Assembly (NCBI RefSeq): GCF_003860585.1
Contig: NZ_CP034159.1
Location: forward strand, 682,001 to 746,000
Origin: Kaistella carnis
GTDB lineage: Bacteria > Bacteroidota > Bacteroidia > Flavobacteriales > Weeksellaceae
Direction: 5' to 3'
DNA length: 64,000 nt
In this document: one piece after another, positions 47,777-56,191 of the stretch
How the letters are laid out: each line of letters starts with the position of its first letter
Position numbering within the stretch: position 1 is the first letter of the stretch
Notes under the pieces: generated by a model
Database searches by the model: none
Seen by the model: the letters and a program-made list of their open reading frames with translations, nothing else
Told to the model about the DNA's origin: nothing
Translations under genes and position numbers: made by a program

Positions 47777-48922
47777 ATGAAAAATATATTTGCAGGTGTT
47801 TTCTTTCTTCTGGCTTTAACTTCTTGCAGCAAACAGGAGTTTAATGATACGAAAGACACCATTAAAAGAGCAGACAGCCTTTTCACAAAAGCCAATGATG
47901 GTTTAAAAACGTTAGATTCCATTTCAAAAAGGGTGAATGATTCGGACGGCATTGCAAGAAAAGTACTCATTCCTCAAATTGAGAAACAAACGAAAAAAAC
48001 AGACAGTACTTTAAAATCCGGCAGTTGGAAAATTGATTCCCTAAATAAAGATATTGCCGAAATTACCAAACATGTAAAAACAGGAACCGACGTTGCAAAA
48101 ACGCTGGATTCTGCCAGCCAGTTATTGCAAAATGGAGAAAACGCCATTTCGGTATTGAGCAAAACGGCAGATAAAATCTTAAAAAGAACACAATCTCAAA
48201 AAGCAACTCTTCCCGCACCTTCCGAAAATTCTGAAATAAAAAACAATCCAAACAACACCGTGGTGATTCCACCCCAAATAGTGGAAAACCCTTTAATAAA
48301 ATCTGCTTTTTTGGAAATTCAGGTTGCAGAATTGTCGGATGCAAAAGCTTTACTTAACCAAAAGATCAGAGAAAATAATGCAGATTTGGTCAGTGAAAAT
48401 TTTAGCCAAAATGAAGGAATTCAGCGGGAAAAGATTAGGATGAAAGTTCCACTTCAAAATTTTAATCAACTGGTTCGTGATCTGTCATCTGAACTTGGCG
48501 ATGTAAAAATAAAAAGCACGGAAAGCGAAGGCACGGATTATAATTTTAATCAGTTATGCACAATTGAAGTAACATTGGTGCAAAATGAGAAAATAGCGGG
48601 TAGTACTTTTGAAAGCACGGAAACAGGGAAAGATCCCGAATCTTTTGGCGCCAAATCCTCCAATGCTTTTAAAAGTGGATTTAAAGTTTTAGAAACCATT
48701 TCACTCGCGCTTCTCCCCTTTTGGCCGGTCTTTATTATTATCGGTTTAATCTTCTATTTTGTACGACGAAATAAAAAGAATAAAGAAGCAAAGTCTTTAG
48801 AAATTCCGACCAATCATCCTGTTCAAAAAACAGAAACCGCTGCTCCAGCGCAAACTGTAGAAGAGAAAAATACGAACGATCCTGAGGAACCGGATTACTC
48901 TAAATATTTACCGAAAAACTAA
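47777..48922 (+). CDS. DUF4349-type lipoprotein
   Basis: A 381-aa lipoprotein with a signal peptide and lipobox LTSC, a long Lys/Asp/Ser-rich helical N-terminal half likely to form a coiled coil, and a DUF4349-like domain (AFLEIQVAELSDAK, RMKVPLQNFNQLVRDLSSELG). A single membrane helix (LPFWPVFIIIGLIFYFV) and a charged tail follow. DUF4349 proteins occur near stress-response genes in many bacteria, but their role is unknown. The start at 47777 (MKNIFAG) gives a proper signal peptide; the 19 codons before it do not. Confidence 0.82.
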   Translation: MKNIFAGVFFLLALTSCSKQEFNDTKDTIKRADSLFTKANDGLKTLDSISKRVNDSDGIARKVLIPQIEKQTKKTDSTLKSGSWKIDSLNKDIAEITKHVKTGTDVAKTLDSASQLLQNGENAISVLSKTADKILKRTQSQKATLPAPSENSEIKNNPNNTVVIPPQIVENPLIKSAFLEIQVAELSDAKALLNQKIRENNADLVSENFSQNEGIQREKIRMKVPLQNFNQLVRDLSSELGDVKIKSTESEGTDYNFNQLCTIEVTLVQNEKIAGSTFESTETGKDPESFGAKSSNAFKSGFKVLETISLALLPFWPVFIIIGLIFYFVRRNKKNKEAKSLEIPTNHPVQKTETAAPAQTVEEKNTNDPEEPDYSKYLPKN

Positions 48923-48960
48923 GGTAAAAGCTTTTTAAATAAAAAATTTCCCAAAAGTAG

Positions 48961-48997
48961 AAAACCTTGTCAGGGTTTAGAATCCTGACAAGGTTTT
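48961..48997 (+). terminator. Perfect 14-bp palindrome, probable terminator
   Basis: 48961-48974 pairs with 48984-48997 without mismatch around a 9-base loop. Only a short T run follows, so it may also be a dispersed palindromic repeat rather than a strong terminator. Confidence 0.6.
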
Positions 48998-49066
48998 GTT
49001 TTAAATAATTAGCGAAAGACAACTGTTTTCTAAAATTAAAAACTTTACTTAATGATCACGCCATCT

Positions 49067-49161
49067 GCAGCCCGACTTGAACGGAGCTCTTTTTTATTGT
49101 AGTCTGAGCGAAGCGAAGATCACCATAAAAAAAGCGGGAGTGGAAGGCGGAATTGTCTGCC
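49067..49161 (+). repeat. Dispersed hairpin repeat, copy C
   Basis: The same orientation as copy B: GCAGCCCGACTTGA, GGAGCTC, GCGGGAGTGGAAGGCGG and TCTGCC at the end. The inner stem pairs 49089-49097 (CTTTTTTAT) with 49125-49134 (ATAAAAAAAG), around a longer loop than in copy B. Confidence 0.8.
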
Positions 49162-49174
49162 CAAAAAACGAGCA

Positions 49175-49417
49175 TTAAAAATGTAGCTTGCCTTCTGATA
49201 TTAAATAGTAGAAAATACCGGCAGCAAAAAATAGTACCAGATAAATGATCACCAAAATCTTTTGTTTTTTAAGGGCTGATAAAATTAAAAGACCTAAAAT
49301 TCCGCTCACCAGAATCACCATTTTTTGAATGGCATCGTCCAGAAAAAGAGAACCTGCGATTAAGGCGAGTGATAAAAAGTGAAAAATTCGCTCTTTCTTT
49401 AATATATATTCTTTCAT
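49175..49417 (-). CDS. Small membrane protein, 80 aa, unknown
   Basis: An 80-aa protein with three hydrophobic helices separated by short Lys-rich loops (KKERIF, ALKKQK, SEGKLHF). No family is recognised. It lies 47 bases after the small anchored protein at 49465. The length and regular helix pattern support a real gene. Confidence 0.65.
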   Translation of the reverse strand: MKEYILKKERIFHFLSLALIAGSLFLDDAIQKMVILVSGILGLLILSALKKQKILVIIYLVLFFAAGIFYYLISEGKLHF

Positions 49418-49431
49418 TTTTTAAAAATAAG

Positions 49432-49459
49432 AAATCCTTTCAGATTGCTGAAAGGATTT
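49432..49459 (-). terminator. Terminator after the small anchored protein gene
   Basis: A perfect 12-bp stem (49432-49443 with 49448-49459) with an ATTG loop. The T run on the minus strand is broken. It may let some transcripts pass into the next gene. Confidence 0.7.
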
Positions 49460-49464
49460 TCTCT

Positions 49465-49827
49465 TTATTTCATGTTCACGACTTTGTCAACAATATATTT
49501 GGTATTTCCGCGCCATGGGATGGCACCATTGTATTCCTTGTAATGCAAATCGAATTGCTTTCCGCTGTTTTCTTCCAGCTGTTTGAAAACGGCTTCATTT
49601 TCTACTGAAAACTCAAATTCGTAGCTGGTTAAAGCACCGGTTTTCCCGCGGCCAAAACCTTCCTGAATTAATTTTCCTTCGTAGGTTTTAAAGATATATC
49701 CTTTCTTATTCGCATAATTAAGGTAGCCCGATTTAACTCCTTCTGCAAATACGAAAAAATACTTGTACCACAGGAAACCTCCCAGTACGAGAGCCACGGC
49801 AATAACAATGATCCAAACTTTTTTCAT
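49465..49827 (-). CDS. Small membrane-anchored protein, unknown
   Basis: A 120-aa protein with one N-terminal membrane helix (KKVWIIVIAVALVLGGFLWYKYFF) and a soluble domain (GVKSGYLNYANKKGYIFKTYEGKLIQEGF). Close relatives are common in flavobacteria and are sometimes mislabelled 6-phosphogluconate dehydrogenase, but it has no Rossmann motif and the real gnd is at 4941. The function is unknown. Confidence 0.8.
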   Translation of the reverse strand: MKKVWIIVIAVALVLGGFLWYKYFFVFAEGVKSGYLNYANKKGYIFKTYEGKLIQEGFGRGKTGALTSYEFEFSVENEAVFKQLEENSGKQFDLHYKEYNGAIPWRGNTKYIVDKVVNMK

Positions 49828-49845
49828 GGTGTTTTTTTATTAATA

Positions 49846-50991
49846 TTAACTGTTCTTCGCGATACTTCTTGAAATAACGATTTTCTGGATCTCCGAAGTT
49901 CCCTCATAAATTTGAGTGATCTTCGCATCACGCATCATTCTTTCGACATGATATTCTTTTACATAACCGTAACCACCGTGGATCTGAACGGCCTCAATGG
50001 TCGTATCCATTGCCACTTGTGAGGCGTATAATTTTGCCATCGCACCGATTTCAGAAATATCTTTTCCTTCATCTTTTTCAACTGCAGCTTTGTAACACAA
50101 CATTCTGGCTGCCATAATTGAAGTGGCCATATCTGCTAATTTAAAAGCAATTGCCTGGTGATTAATGATTTCAGTTTTGAAGGCTTTTCGGGTTTTCGCA
50201 TATTTCAGTGCTAATTCATAGGCTCCAGAAGCGATCCCCAAAGCTTGAGAAGCGATTCCGATACGACCACCATTTAAAACTGCCATCGCGAAGTTGAATC
50301 CAAAACCATCTTCGCCAATTCTGTTTTCCTTCGGCACTTTCACATCGGTAAACAACAGCGAATGCGTATCACTTCCGCGGATTCCCAATTTGTCTTCTTT
50401 TGGACCGATCTCAAAACCTGGCCATCCTTTTTCAAGAATAAAAGCATTGATTCCTTTATGTTTCTTTTCCGGATCAGTTTGTGCAATTACGATATAGTAG
50501 GTTGCGTTTCCCCCGTTGGTAATCCAGTTTTTTGTACCATTTAAAATATAATGATCTCCTTTATCAACCGCGGTTGTTTGCTGGGAAGTTGCATCTGATC
50601 CTGCTTCAGGTTCAGACAGTGCAAAAGCACCAATCACCTCGCCACTTGCCAGGGGTCTCAGGTATTTCATTTTTTGCTCTTCGTTACAAAATTTCTCCAA
50701 TCCTGCACAAACTAAAGAGTTGTTGACTGACATTACGACTGCAGCAGAAGCATCTACCTTTGCAATTTCTTCTAGGGCAAGAACGTAAGAAACACTGTCC
50801 ATTCCGGCACCACCATACTTTGGATCAACCATCATTCCGAGCAAACCTAATTCTCCCATTTTCTTTACCTGTTCATGTGGAAACTTCTGTGCGTTATCCC
50901 TCTCTATAACTCCTGGTAAAAGTTCAGTTTGAGCAAAATCTCTTGCTGCTTGCTGAATCATTAACTGTTCTTCAGATAAATTAAAATTCAT
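49846..50991 (-). CDS. Acyl-CoA dehydrogenase
   Basis: A 381-aa FAD enzyme that makes the alpha-beta double bond in acyl-CoA during beta-oxidation. Family segments FALSEPEAGSDATSQQT, TNGGNA and the C-terminal IHGGYGYVKEYHVER with EGTSEIQ are present; the Glu of YEGTSE is the likely catalytic base. Short or branched-chain substrates are plausible. It is divergent from an acyl-CoA ligase gene, with 169 bases between them that may carry both promoters. Confidence 0.94.
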   Translation of the reverse strand: MNFNLSEEQLMIQQAARDFAQTELLPGVIERDNAQKFPHEQVKKMGELGLLGMMVDPKYGGAGMDSVSYVLALEEIAKVDASAAVVMSVNNSLVCAGLEKFCNEEQKMKYLRPLASGEVIGAFALSEPEAGSDATSQQTTAVDKGDHYILNGTKNWITNGGNATYYIVIAQTDPEKKHKGINAFILEKGWPGFEIGPKEDKLGIRGSDTHSLLFTDVKVPKENRIGEDGFGFNFAMAVLNGGRIGIASQALGIASGAYELALKYAKTRKAFKTEIINHQAIAFKLADMATSIMAARMLCYKAAVEKDEGKDISEIGAMAKLYASQVAMDTTIEAVQIHGGYGYVKEYHVERMMRDAKITQIYEGTSEIQKIVISRSIAKNS

Positions 50992-51160
50992 AAAGTTTAA
51001 AAATTGTTAGAGTGTAAATTTACAATATTTCTAAAAAGTAAAAAATTAAAACAAATATTACTATAAAATTCTTCTTGTAGGTTAAAATAAAAATGATATT
51101 TTTACATTTAATCAATACTATATTGGTTATTTATAATATATAAGTAAATAGAATTTCGAT

Positions 51161-52939
51161 ATGACAATAAAAAGAACTTTTGATTTTGCGCTTAATGCGT
51201 TAGAACAATATTCGAGAGATGATATGTTCGTCACCAAATATGACGGAAAATGGGAAAAGACATCAACAAGTGACTTTATTGCTCTTGGAAACAAGATTTC
51301 AAGAGGGTTATTGAAGTTGGGAATTAAACCCGGCGATAAAATTTCCCTTATCACGACTGCAACGAGAACAGAATGGGCGGTGATGGATTTTGGAATTTCT
51401 CAGATCGGTGCGGTTTCGGTACCAATGTATCCAAGTATTTCTCCAGAAGATTATGATTTTATCTTTAATAATGCAGATGTAAAATATTGTTTTGTTTCTG
51501 ATAAAGAGCTCTATGATAAAGTAATGAAAATTAGAGAAAATGTTTCTTCCCTACAAGGCGTATTTTCTTTCGATCAGGTCTCAGGAGCGCCAAACTGGCG
51601 GGAAATTATTGATTTGGGAAATGATGAAGCAACTCAAAATGAAGTGGAAGATTTGTCTAAAACTATTAATTCTGAGGATTTAGCGACGCTAATTTATACT
51701 TCCGGAACTACAGGAAGACCAAAAGGTGTAATGTTGACGCATCAAAATATCGTCTCCAATGTTTTAGGTTCAAATCCACGAATTCCCAGAGTTAAGGGTT
51801 TGGAATATACCGATATTAAAATTTTAAGCTTCTTACCAATCTGTCATATTTTCGAAAGAATGCTTTTTTATCTTTATCAATATAACGGATATGCAGTTTA
51901 CTTTGCAGAAAGCATTGAAAAAATGGGCGATAATATCAAGGAGGTTCAGCCACATATCATGTCTGTTGTTCCAAGATTGATTGAAAAAGTGTACGATAAG
52001 ATCTACGATAAAGGAACCAGTGCGGGAGGATTGAAATCTAAGATTTTCCTTTGGGCTTTGGGAGTTAATAAAGCTAAAGAAAAATTGGGTAAACCTTCCG
52101 GATTAAAAGAGATCATTGCGGACAAATTGGTTTTTTCAAAATGGCGCGAAGGTTTAGGTGGAAACATCATTACCCTTGTATCGGGTTCTGCCGCTTTATC
52201 GGCAAGACTGAACAAAATGTTCCAAAATGCGGGAATTCCCATTCTGGAAGGTTATGGTTTAACGGAAACTTCACCAGTAATTTCGGTTAACAGTTTTGGC
52301 AAAATAAAAGTGGGTACCGTAGGTCATGTCTTAGACAATCTGGAAGTGAGAATTCAGGAAGATGGAGAAATTACGGTAAAAGGTCCTTCGGTATTCAAAG
52401 GGTATTTCAAAAATGAAGAAATGACCAAAGAAGCCTTTACGGCAGACGGTTTCTTTAAAACTGGAGATATTGGTCATATTGATGAAGAAGGTTATCTGCA
52501 TATTACCGATCGCAAAAAAGAAATGTTCAAAACCTCAGGTGGAAAATATATCGCGCCACAGGTTATTGAAAACTTAGCAAAAGCTTCGAAATTCATCGAG
52601 CAAATTATGGTGGTGGGCGATGGTGAAAAAATGCCATGTGCTTTAATACAACCGGATTTTAATTTTATAAGAAACTGGGCAGAACGTAAAAATCTGCAAA
52701 TAGGCAGCACACCGGAAGAATTGGCGAAAAGTCCGGAATTGAAAGAACGCATTAAAAAAGAAATCGATTATTTAAATACCAAATTAGGACATTGGGAGCA
52801 AATCAAGAAATTTGAATTGACTCCGGAAGTGTGGTCCATCGAATTAGGCCTGCTTACTCCTACTCTGAAACTGAAAAGAAAAGCGGTGAAAGAAAGATAT
52901 ATCAATCTGTATAATGAGTTGTACGGACATAAAGACTAA
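51161..52939 (+). CDS. Long-chain fatty acid--CoA ligase
   Basis: A 592-aa AMP-forming ligase that activates fatty acids to acyl-CoA. The P-loop-like motif YTSGTTGRPKGVMLTH, the A5 motif GYGLTETSP, A7 with KTGDIGHID, and A10 with LKLKRKAV are in order. It probably supplies acyl-CoA to the divergent acyl-CoA dehydrogenase or to lipid synthesis. It has the fatty acyl group's longer linker but no membrane helix. A terminator follows. Confidence 0.94.
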   Translation: MTIKRTFDFALNALEQYSRDDMFVTKYDGKWEKTSTSDFIALGNKISRGLLKLGIKPGDKISLITTATRTEWAVMDFGISQIGAVSVPMYPSISPEDYDFIFNNADVKYCFVSDKELYDKVMKIRENVSSLQGVFSFDQVSGAPNWREIIDLGNDEATQNEVEDLSKTINSEDLATLIYTSGTTGRPKGVMLTHQNIVSNVLGSNPRIPRVKGLEYTDIKILSFLPICHIFERMLFYLYQYNGYAVYFAESIEKMGDNIKEVQPHIMSVVPRLIEKVYDKIYDKGTSAGGLKSKIFLWALGVNKAKEKLGKPSGLKEIIADKLVFSKWREGLGGNIITLVSGSAALSARLNKMFQNAGIPILEGYGLTETSPVISVNSFGKIKVGTVGHVLDNLEVRIQEDGEITVKGPSVFKGYFKNEEMTKEAFTADGFFKTGDIGHIDEEGYLHITDRKKEMFKTSGGKYIAPQVIENLAKASKFIEQIMVVGDGEKMPCALIQPDFNFIRNWAERKNLQIGSTPEELAKSPELKERIKKEIDYLNTKLGHWEQIKKFELTPEVWSIELGLLTPTLKLKRKAVKERYINLYNELYGHKD

Positions 52940-53241
52940 CAGATCTAGATAATGACAAAGCACGGTTTTTAAGCCGTGCTTTTTTAATTCATTAAAGTAG
53001 AGCTTCTTTTTAAGTGTTTATCAAAATTCCAAAATTTTCAACTTTTAATAAGGAAAATTCTGGACTAAATGAAAACCATTTCAGGAATAAGAGTGATTTA
53101 TAATTGCTATCGGGAACAAACTTACTTGGACTTATATTTGATGAGTAAGCAAAGCAAATACGGAAGCACGTCAATAGAAAATATGGTGTATAAACTGTAA
53201 AAAAGATGCTTCGTATTTTATAACATAATTAAAAAGGAGAA
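52940..53241. other. Intergenic region before the VWA gene
   Basis: A 302-base gap. Besides the terminator I see one 43-codon frame at 53069-53200 with no recognisable features. A purine-rich AAGGAG at 53234-53239 lies two bases before the VWA ATG, unusually close. Confidence 0.4.
52957..52986 (+). terminator. Terminator after the acyl-CoA ligase gene
   Basis: An 8-bp GC-rich stem (52958-52965 with 52974-52981) and a T run. Confidence 0.8.
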
Positions 53242-54396
53242 ATGGCAAATGACATGAGGGATATAAATTTTAACTTCGGAAAGGGTTTCACATTTAAGAA
53301 GCACGTTCCGGAGGAGGTTTCGCATTTTGAACGGGTTTTTGACATTTTCAAAGATTTGCTCACCCATACTTCGGGCGATATCGAAGAAGCTTTTGAATGG
53401 TTGGATATGCTCGACAAAGAATATGATATTTTCAATGAAGAATATACGCTGGAGGATTTTGAAGAAGATCTAAAAAAACGCGGCTACATTAAAGAGGAGA
53501 TCGACCCGGAAGATGGAAATCAAGGAACCGGAAAAGGCAAAAATATTTTAACCGCGAAACTGGAGTCGGCATTGCGCGAATATGCATTGGATCAAATATT
53601 CGGAAAGCTTAAAAAGAGCGGTATTGGAAATCACAACACAAAGAAAGTCGGTGTAGGTGATGAGCGCGAAGGTGAAAATCGCTCGTTTCAGTATGGAGAT
53701 GATTTGTCTACCGTGAATATGACGGAGAGTTTAAAGAATGCTCAGATTAATAATGGAATTTCAGATTTGCGCTTGACTGAAGATGACCTGATCGTGGAGG
53801 AAACAAAGCATAAAGCGCAGATGAGTACGGTCTTGATGATTGACATCAGTCACTCTATGATCCTTTATGGTGAGGACCGAATTACACCGGCAAAAAAAGT
53901 AGCCATGGCTTTGGTGGAATTAATCAGAAGAAAATATCCAAAAGATTCTATTGATATCATTGTTTTTGGAAATGAAGCCTGGCCAATAAAAGTGAAGGAT
54001 CTCCCGTACCTGAAAGTTGGTCCTTATCACACCAATACCGTGGCAGGACTGGAGCTTGCAATGGATATTTTGCGAAGAAAAAGAAATACGAACAAACAGA
54101 TTTTTATGATCACCGATGGGAAACCAAGTTGTATTCAACTTCCAACGGGAGAATTCTATATGAACAGTAATGGTCTTGATGAAATGATCGTTTCCCAATG
54201 CCTCAATAAAGCAGCTCAGGCTCGGAAATTAAAAATTCCAATCACCACTTTTATGATTGCACAAGATCCTTATCTGCGCAAATTTGTAGAAGCCTTTACG
54301 GCCCAAAACCAAGGAAAAGCCTTTTTAACAGGACTTTCAGGTTTAGGACAAATGATTTTTGAAGATTACGAAAAAAACAGAATTAAAAGAATATAA
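53242..54396 (+). CDS. VWA domain protein paired with an AAA+ ATPase
   Basis: A 384-aa protein with an acidic helical N-terminal half and a C-terminal von Willebrand A domain (residues about 195-375). The MIDAS metal site is intact: D201-x-S203-x-S205 (MIDISHS), Thr in HTNT near 265, and D292 in TDGKPS. There is no signal peptide, so it is cytoplasmic. AAGGAG lies two bases before this ATG, so Met5 (53254) is a possible alternative start. The AAA+ gene follows 72 bases after the stop, or 33 bases to its alternative ATG. The pair resembles MoxR/VWA systems, where the ATPase remodels a target that the VWA partner presents. The target is unknown. Confidence 0.9.
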   Translation: MANDMRDINFNFGKGFTFKKHVPEEVSHFERVFDIFKDLLTHTSGDIEEAFEWLDMLDKEYDIFNEEYTLEDFEEDLKKRGYIKEEIDPEDGNQGTGKGKNILTAKLESALREYALDQIFGKLKKSGIGNHNTKKVGVGDEREGENRSFQYGDDLSTVNMTESLKNAQINNGISDLRLTEDDLIVEETKHKAQMSTVLMIDISHSMILYGEDRITPAKKVAMALVELIRRKYPKDSIDIIVFGNEAWPIKVKDLPYLKVGPYHTNTVAGLELAMDILRRKRNTNKQIFMITDGKPSCIQLPTGEFYMNSNGLDEMIVSQCLNKAAQARKLKIPITTFMIAQDPYLRKFVEAFTAQNQGKAFLTGLSGLGQMIFEDYEKNRIKRI

Positions 54397-54440
54397 TCAT
54401 TAAAAAGGTAGTATATCATTCAACTTGACATGGTTGATTA

Positions 54441-54448
54441 TAGCTTTG
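54441..54448 (+). promoter_or_regulatory. Possible internal -7 box of the AAA+ gene
   Basis: TAGCTTTG fits TAnnTTTG and lies between the two candidate ATGs (54430 and 54469). If used, the start must be 54469. It would also let the ATPase be made without the VWA protein. Confidence 0.35.
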
Positions 54449-54468
54449 ACACAGTACAACAAGACATT

Positions 54469-55923
54469 ATGAAAAAAGACATCACATTTAAGGAATTAAA
54501 AGATTCCGGTTACCAGGATAAAACCATTAACGAAGAAATACAACAAAATTTAATTGCAAAAATTAAAGCTAAAGAGCCCGTTTTTGAGGGACTTTGGGGA
54601 TACGAAGACACGGTAGTTCCGCAACTTAAGAAAGCCATTTTGGCTGGACACCACATCAATCTTTTAGGTTTGCGTGGACAAGCCAAGACGAAAATTGCCA
54701 GAAGTATGGTGAACTTGCTTGATGAATATATGCCGATTGTAAAAGGTTCTGAAATTAACGATAGTCCATTTCACCCTATTTCAAAATATGCTCGTGATCT
54801 GATCGAGGAAAAAGGCGATGAAACGATGATCTCCTGGGTGCACCGATCGAATCGTTTTTACGAAAAACTAGCAACACCGGATGTAAATGTGGCCGATTTA
54901 ATTGGGGACATTGATCCTATTAAAGCCGCAACTCTAAAACTCCCCTATTCCGATGAACGCGTTTTACATTATGGAATGATCCCGCGAGCGAACCGATGCA
55001 TTTTTGTATTGAATGAACTTCCGGATTTACAGGCAAGAATTCAGGTTTCCTTATTTAATATTTTACAGGAAGGTGACATTCAAATTCGGGGTTTTCAGCT
55101 GAGAATGCCTTTGGATATTCAGTTTGTATTTACCGCAAACCCAGAAGACTATACGAACAGAGGAAGCATCGTAACGCCTTTGAAGGATAGAATTGGTTCT
55201 CAGATTTTTACGCATTATCCAAGAACAATTGCACTTGCAAAACAAATTACGGAACAGGAAGCGAAGATCTCCAGTGACGATAAAAAACGGATTAAGATTC
55301 CAAGTTTAGCAAAAGATTTATTGGAAGAAGTTGCATTCGCAGCGCGTGACAGCGAATACGTAGACGCAAAAAGTGGAGTGAGTGCCAGATTAACAATTAG
55401 CGCAATGGAAAACCTTGTGGCTGCAGCGAAACTAAGGTTGATCGAAACAAATTCTAAAAGTACAAGTGTTCGTTTGGTTGATTTTATGTCAATTATTCCA
55501 TCCATCACCGGGAAAATAGAATTGGTTTATGAAGGGGAACAGGAAGGTGCTGATCATGTCTCCAAGTTATTGATTGACAAAGCCGTAATGGTGCAGTTTG
55601 AAATGATTTTTCCACGCATCTCTAAGTTGGAAAAAGAAGGAATTAAAACTGCTTATACGGATATTATAAAATGGTTCAGTAAAAAATCGGTGGAGTTAAA
55701 CTATAGTGATACCGACGAGCAGTTTTATTCAAAGCTCAATACCATTACTCCTTTAAATGACTTAATTGAAGAATATACTGCCCATTTAAGTGTTGAGGAT
55801 CAAAACTTCTGTAAAGAATTAATTCTGTGGGCCTTAACCATTAATAAGAAACTGGATAAATCTGAGAATGAAACTGCTTTCACCTTTGATGCGGCCGGAA
55901 TCGGTCAATATTTCAGAAACTAA
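54469..55923 (+). CDS. MoxR/magnesium-chelatase-like AAA+ ATPase
   Basis: A 484-aa AAA+ protein. Walker A is GLRGQAKTK (residues 67-75) and Walker B is CIFVLNELPDL (about 178-187), where Asn stands before Glu in place of the usual Asp-Glu. An insert-rich segment follows that is like the ChlI/RavA group (NILQEGDIQIRGF), with TANPEDYTNRG as sensor 1. The magnesium chelatase name used for this group is misleading, because no chlorophyll or cobalamin genes are near. ATG 54469 is preferred over 54430 given the box at 54441, but both are possible. Confidence 0.88.
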   Translation: MKKDITFKELKDSGYQDKTINEEIQQNLIAKIKAKEPVFEGLWGYEDTVVPQLKKAILAGHHINLLGLRGQAKTKIARSMVNLLDEYMPIVKGSEINDSPFHPISKYARDLIEEKGDETMISWVHRSNRFYEKLATPDVNVADLIGDIDPIKAATLKLPYSDERVLHYGMIPRANRCIFVLNELPDLQARIQVSLFNILQEGDIQIRGFQLRMPLDIQFVFTANPEDYTNRGSIVTPLKDRIGSQIFTHYPRTIALAKQITEQEAKISSDDKKRIKIPSLAKDLLEEVAFAARDSEYVDAKSGVSARLTISAMENLVAAAKLRLIETNSKSTSVRLVDFMSIIPSITGKIELVYEGEQEGADHVSKLLIDKAVMVQFEMIFPRISKLEKEGIKTAYTDIIKWFSKKSVELNYSDTDEQFYSKLNTITPLNDLIEEYTAHLSVEDQNFCKELILWALTINKKLDKSENETAFTFDAAGIGQYFRN

Positions 55924-56000
55924 TAAAGTTTTTAGAATTTATATAAAAATTCAATTGATTTGAAAGAAACTATTTAAAGATAAATCCAGAGATAACAGTG

Positions 56001-56035
56001 ACCTTTTCTAATTAATTTTAGAAAAGGTTTTTTTT
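56001..56035 (+). terminator. Terminator after the AAA+ gene
   Basis: A 10-bp stem (56001-56010 with 56019-56028), an 8-base loop and a T run. Confidence 0.8.
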
Positions 56036-56163
56036 GAAATTAAAAAAGATCCATAATACTGAACACACTTACTTTATTATATTATCTCATTAATAAAATA
56101 TCAGTATAACAGCAAAATCACGATTTAGGAGCCGGTCATAAGGAATTCGTCATTCTAAAAGCT

Positions 56164-56171
56164 TAATTTTG
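56164..56171 (+). promoter_or_regulatory. -7 box before rlmF
   Basis: TAATTTTG, followed by CAAA, 20 bases upstream of the ATG at 56192. Confidence 0.5.
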
Positions 56172-56191
56172 CAAATTAGAAATTAAAAATA

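Noticed and set aside
49465..49827. Second 6-phosphogluconate dehydrogenase
   Set aside because: The protein is only 120 aa with no nucleotide-binding motif; the name is a known database error for this family.
53069..53200. 43-codon frame between the acyl-CoA ligase and VWA genes
   Set aside because: No signal, domain, box or convincing ribosome binding site; composition is ordinary.
54469..55923. Magnesium chelatase of chlorophyll or cobalamin synthesis
   Set aside because: No partner subunit or tetrapyrrole gene is nearby, and the VWA partner fits the MoxR type.
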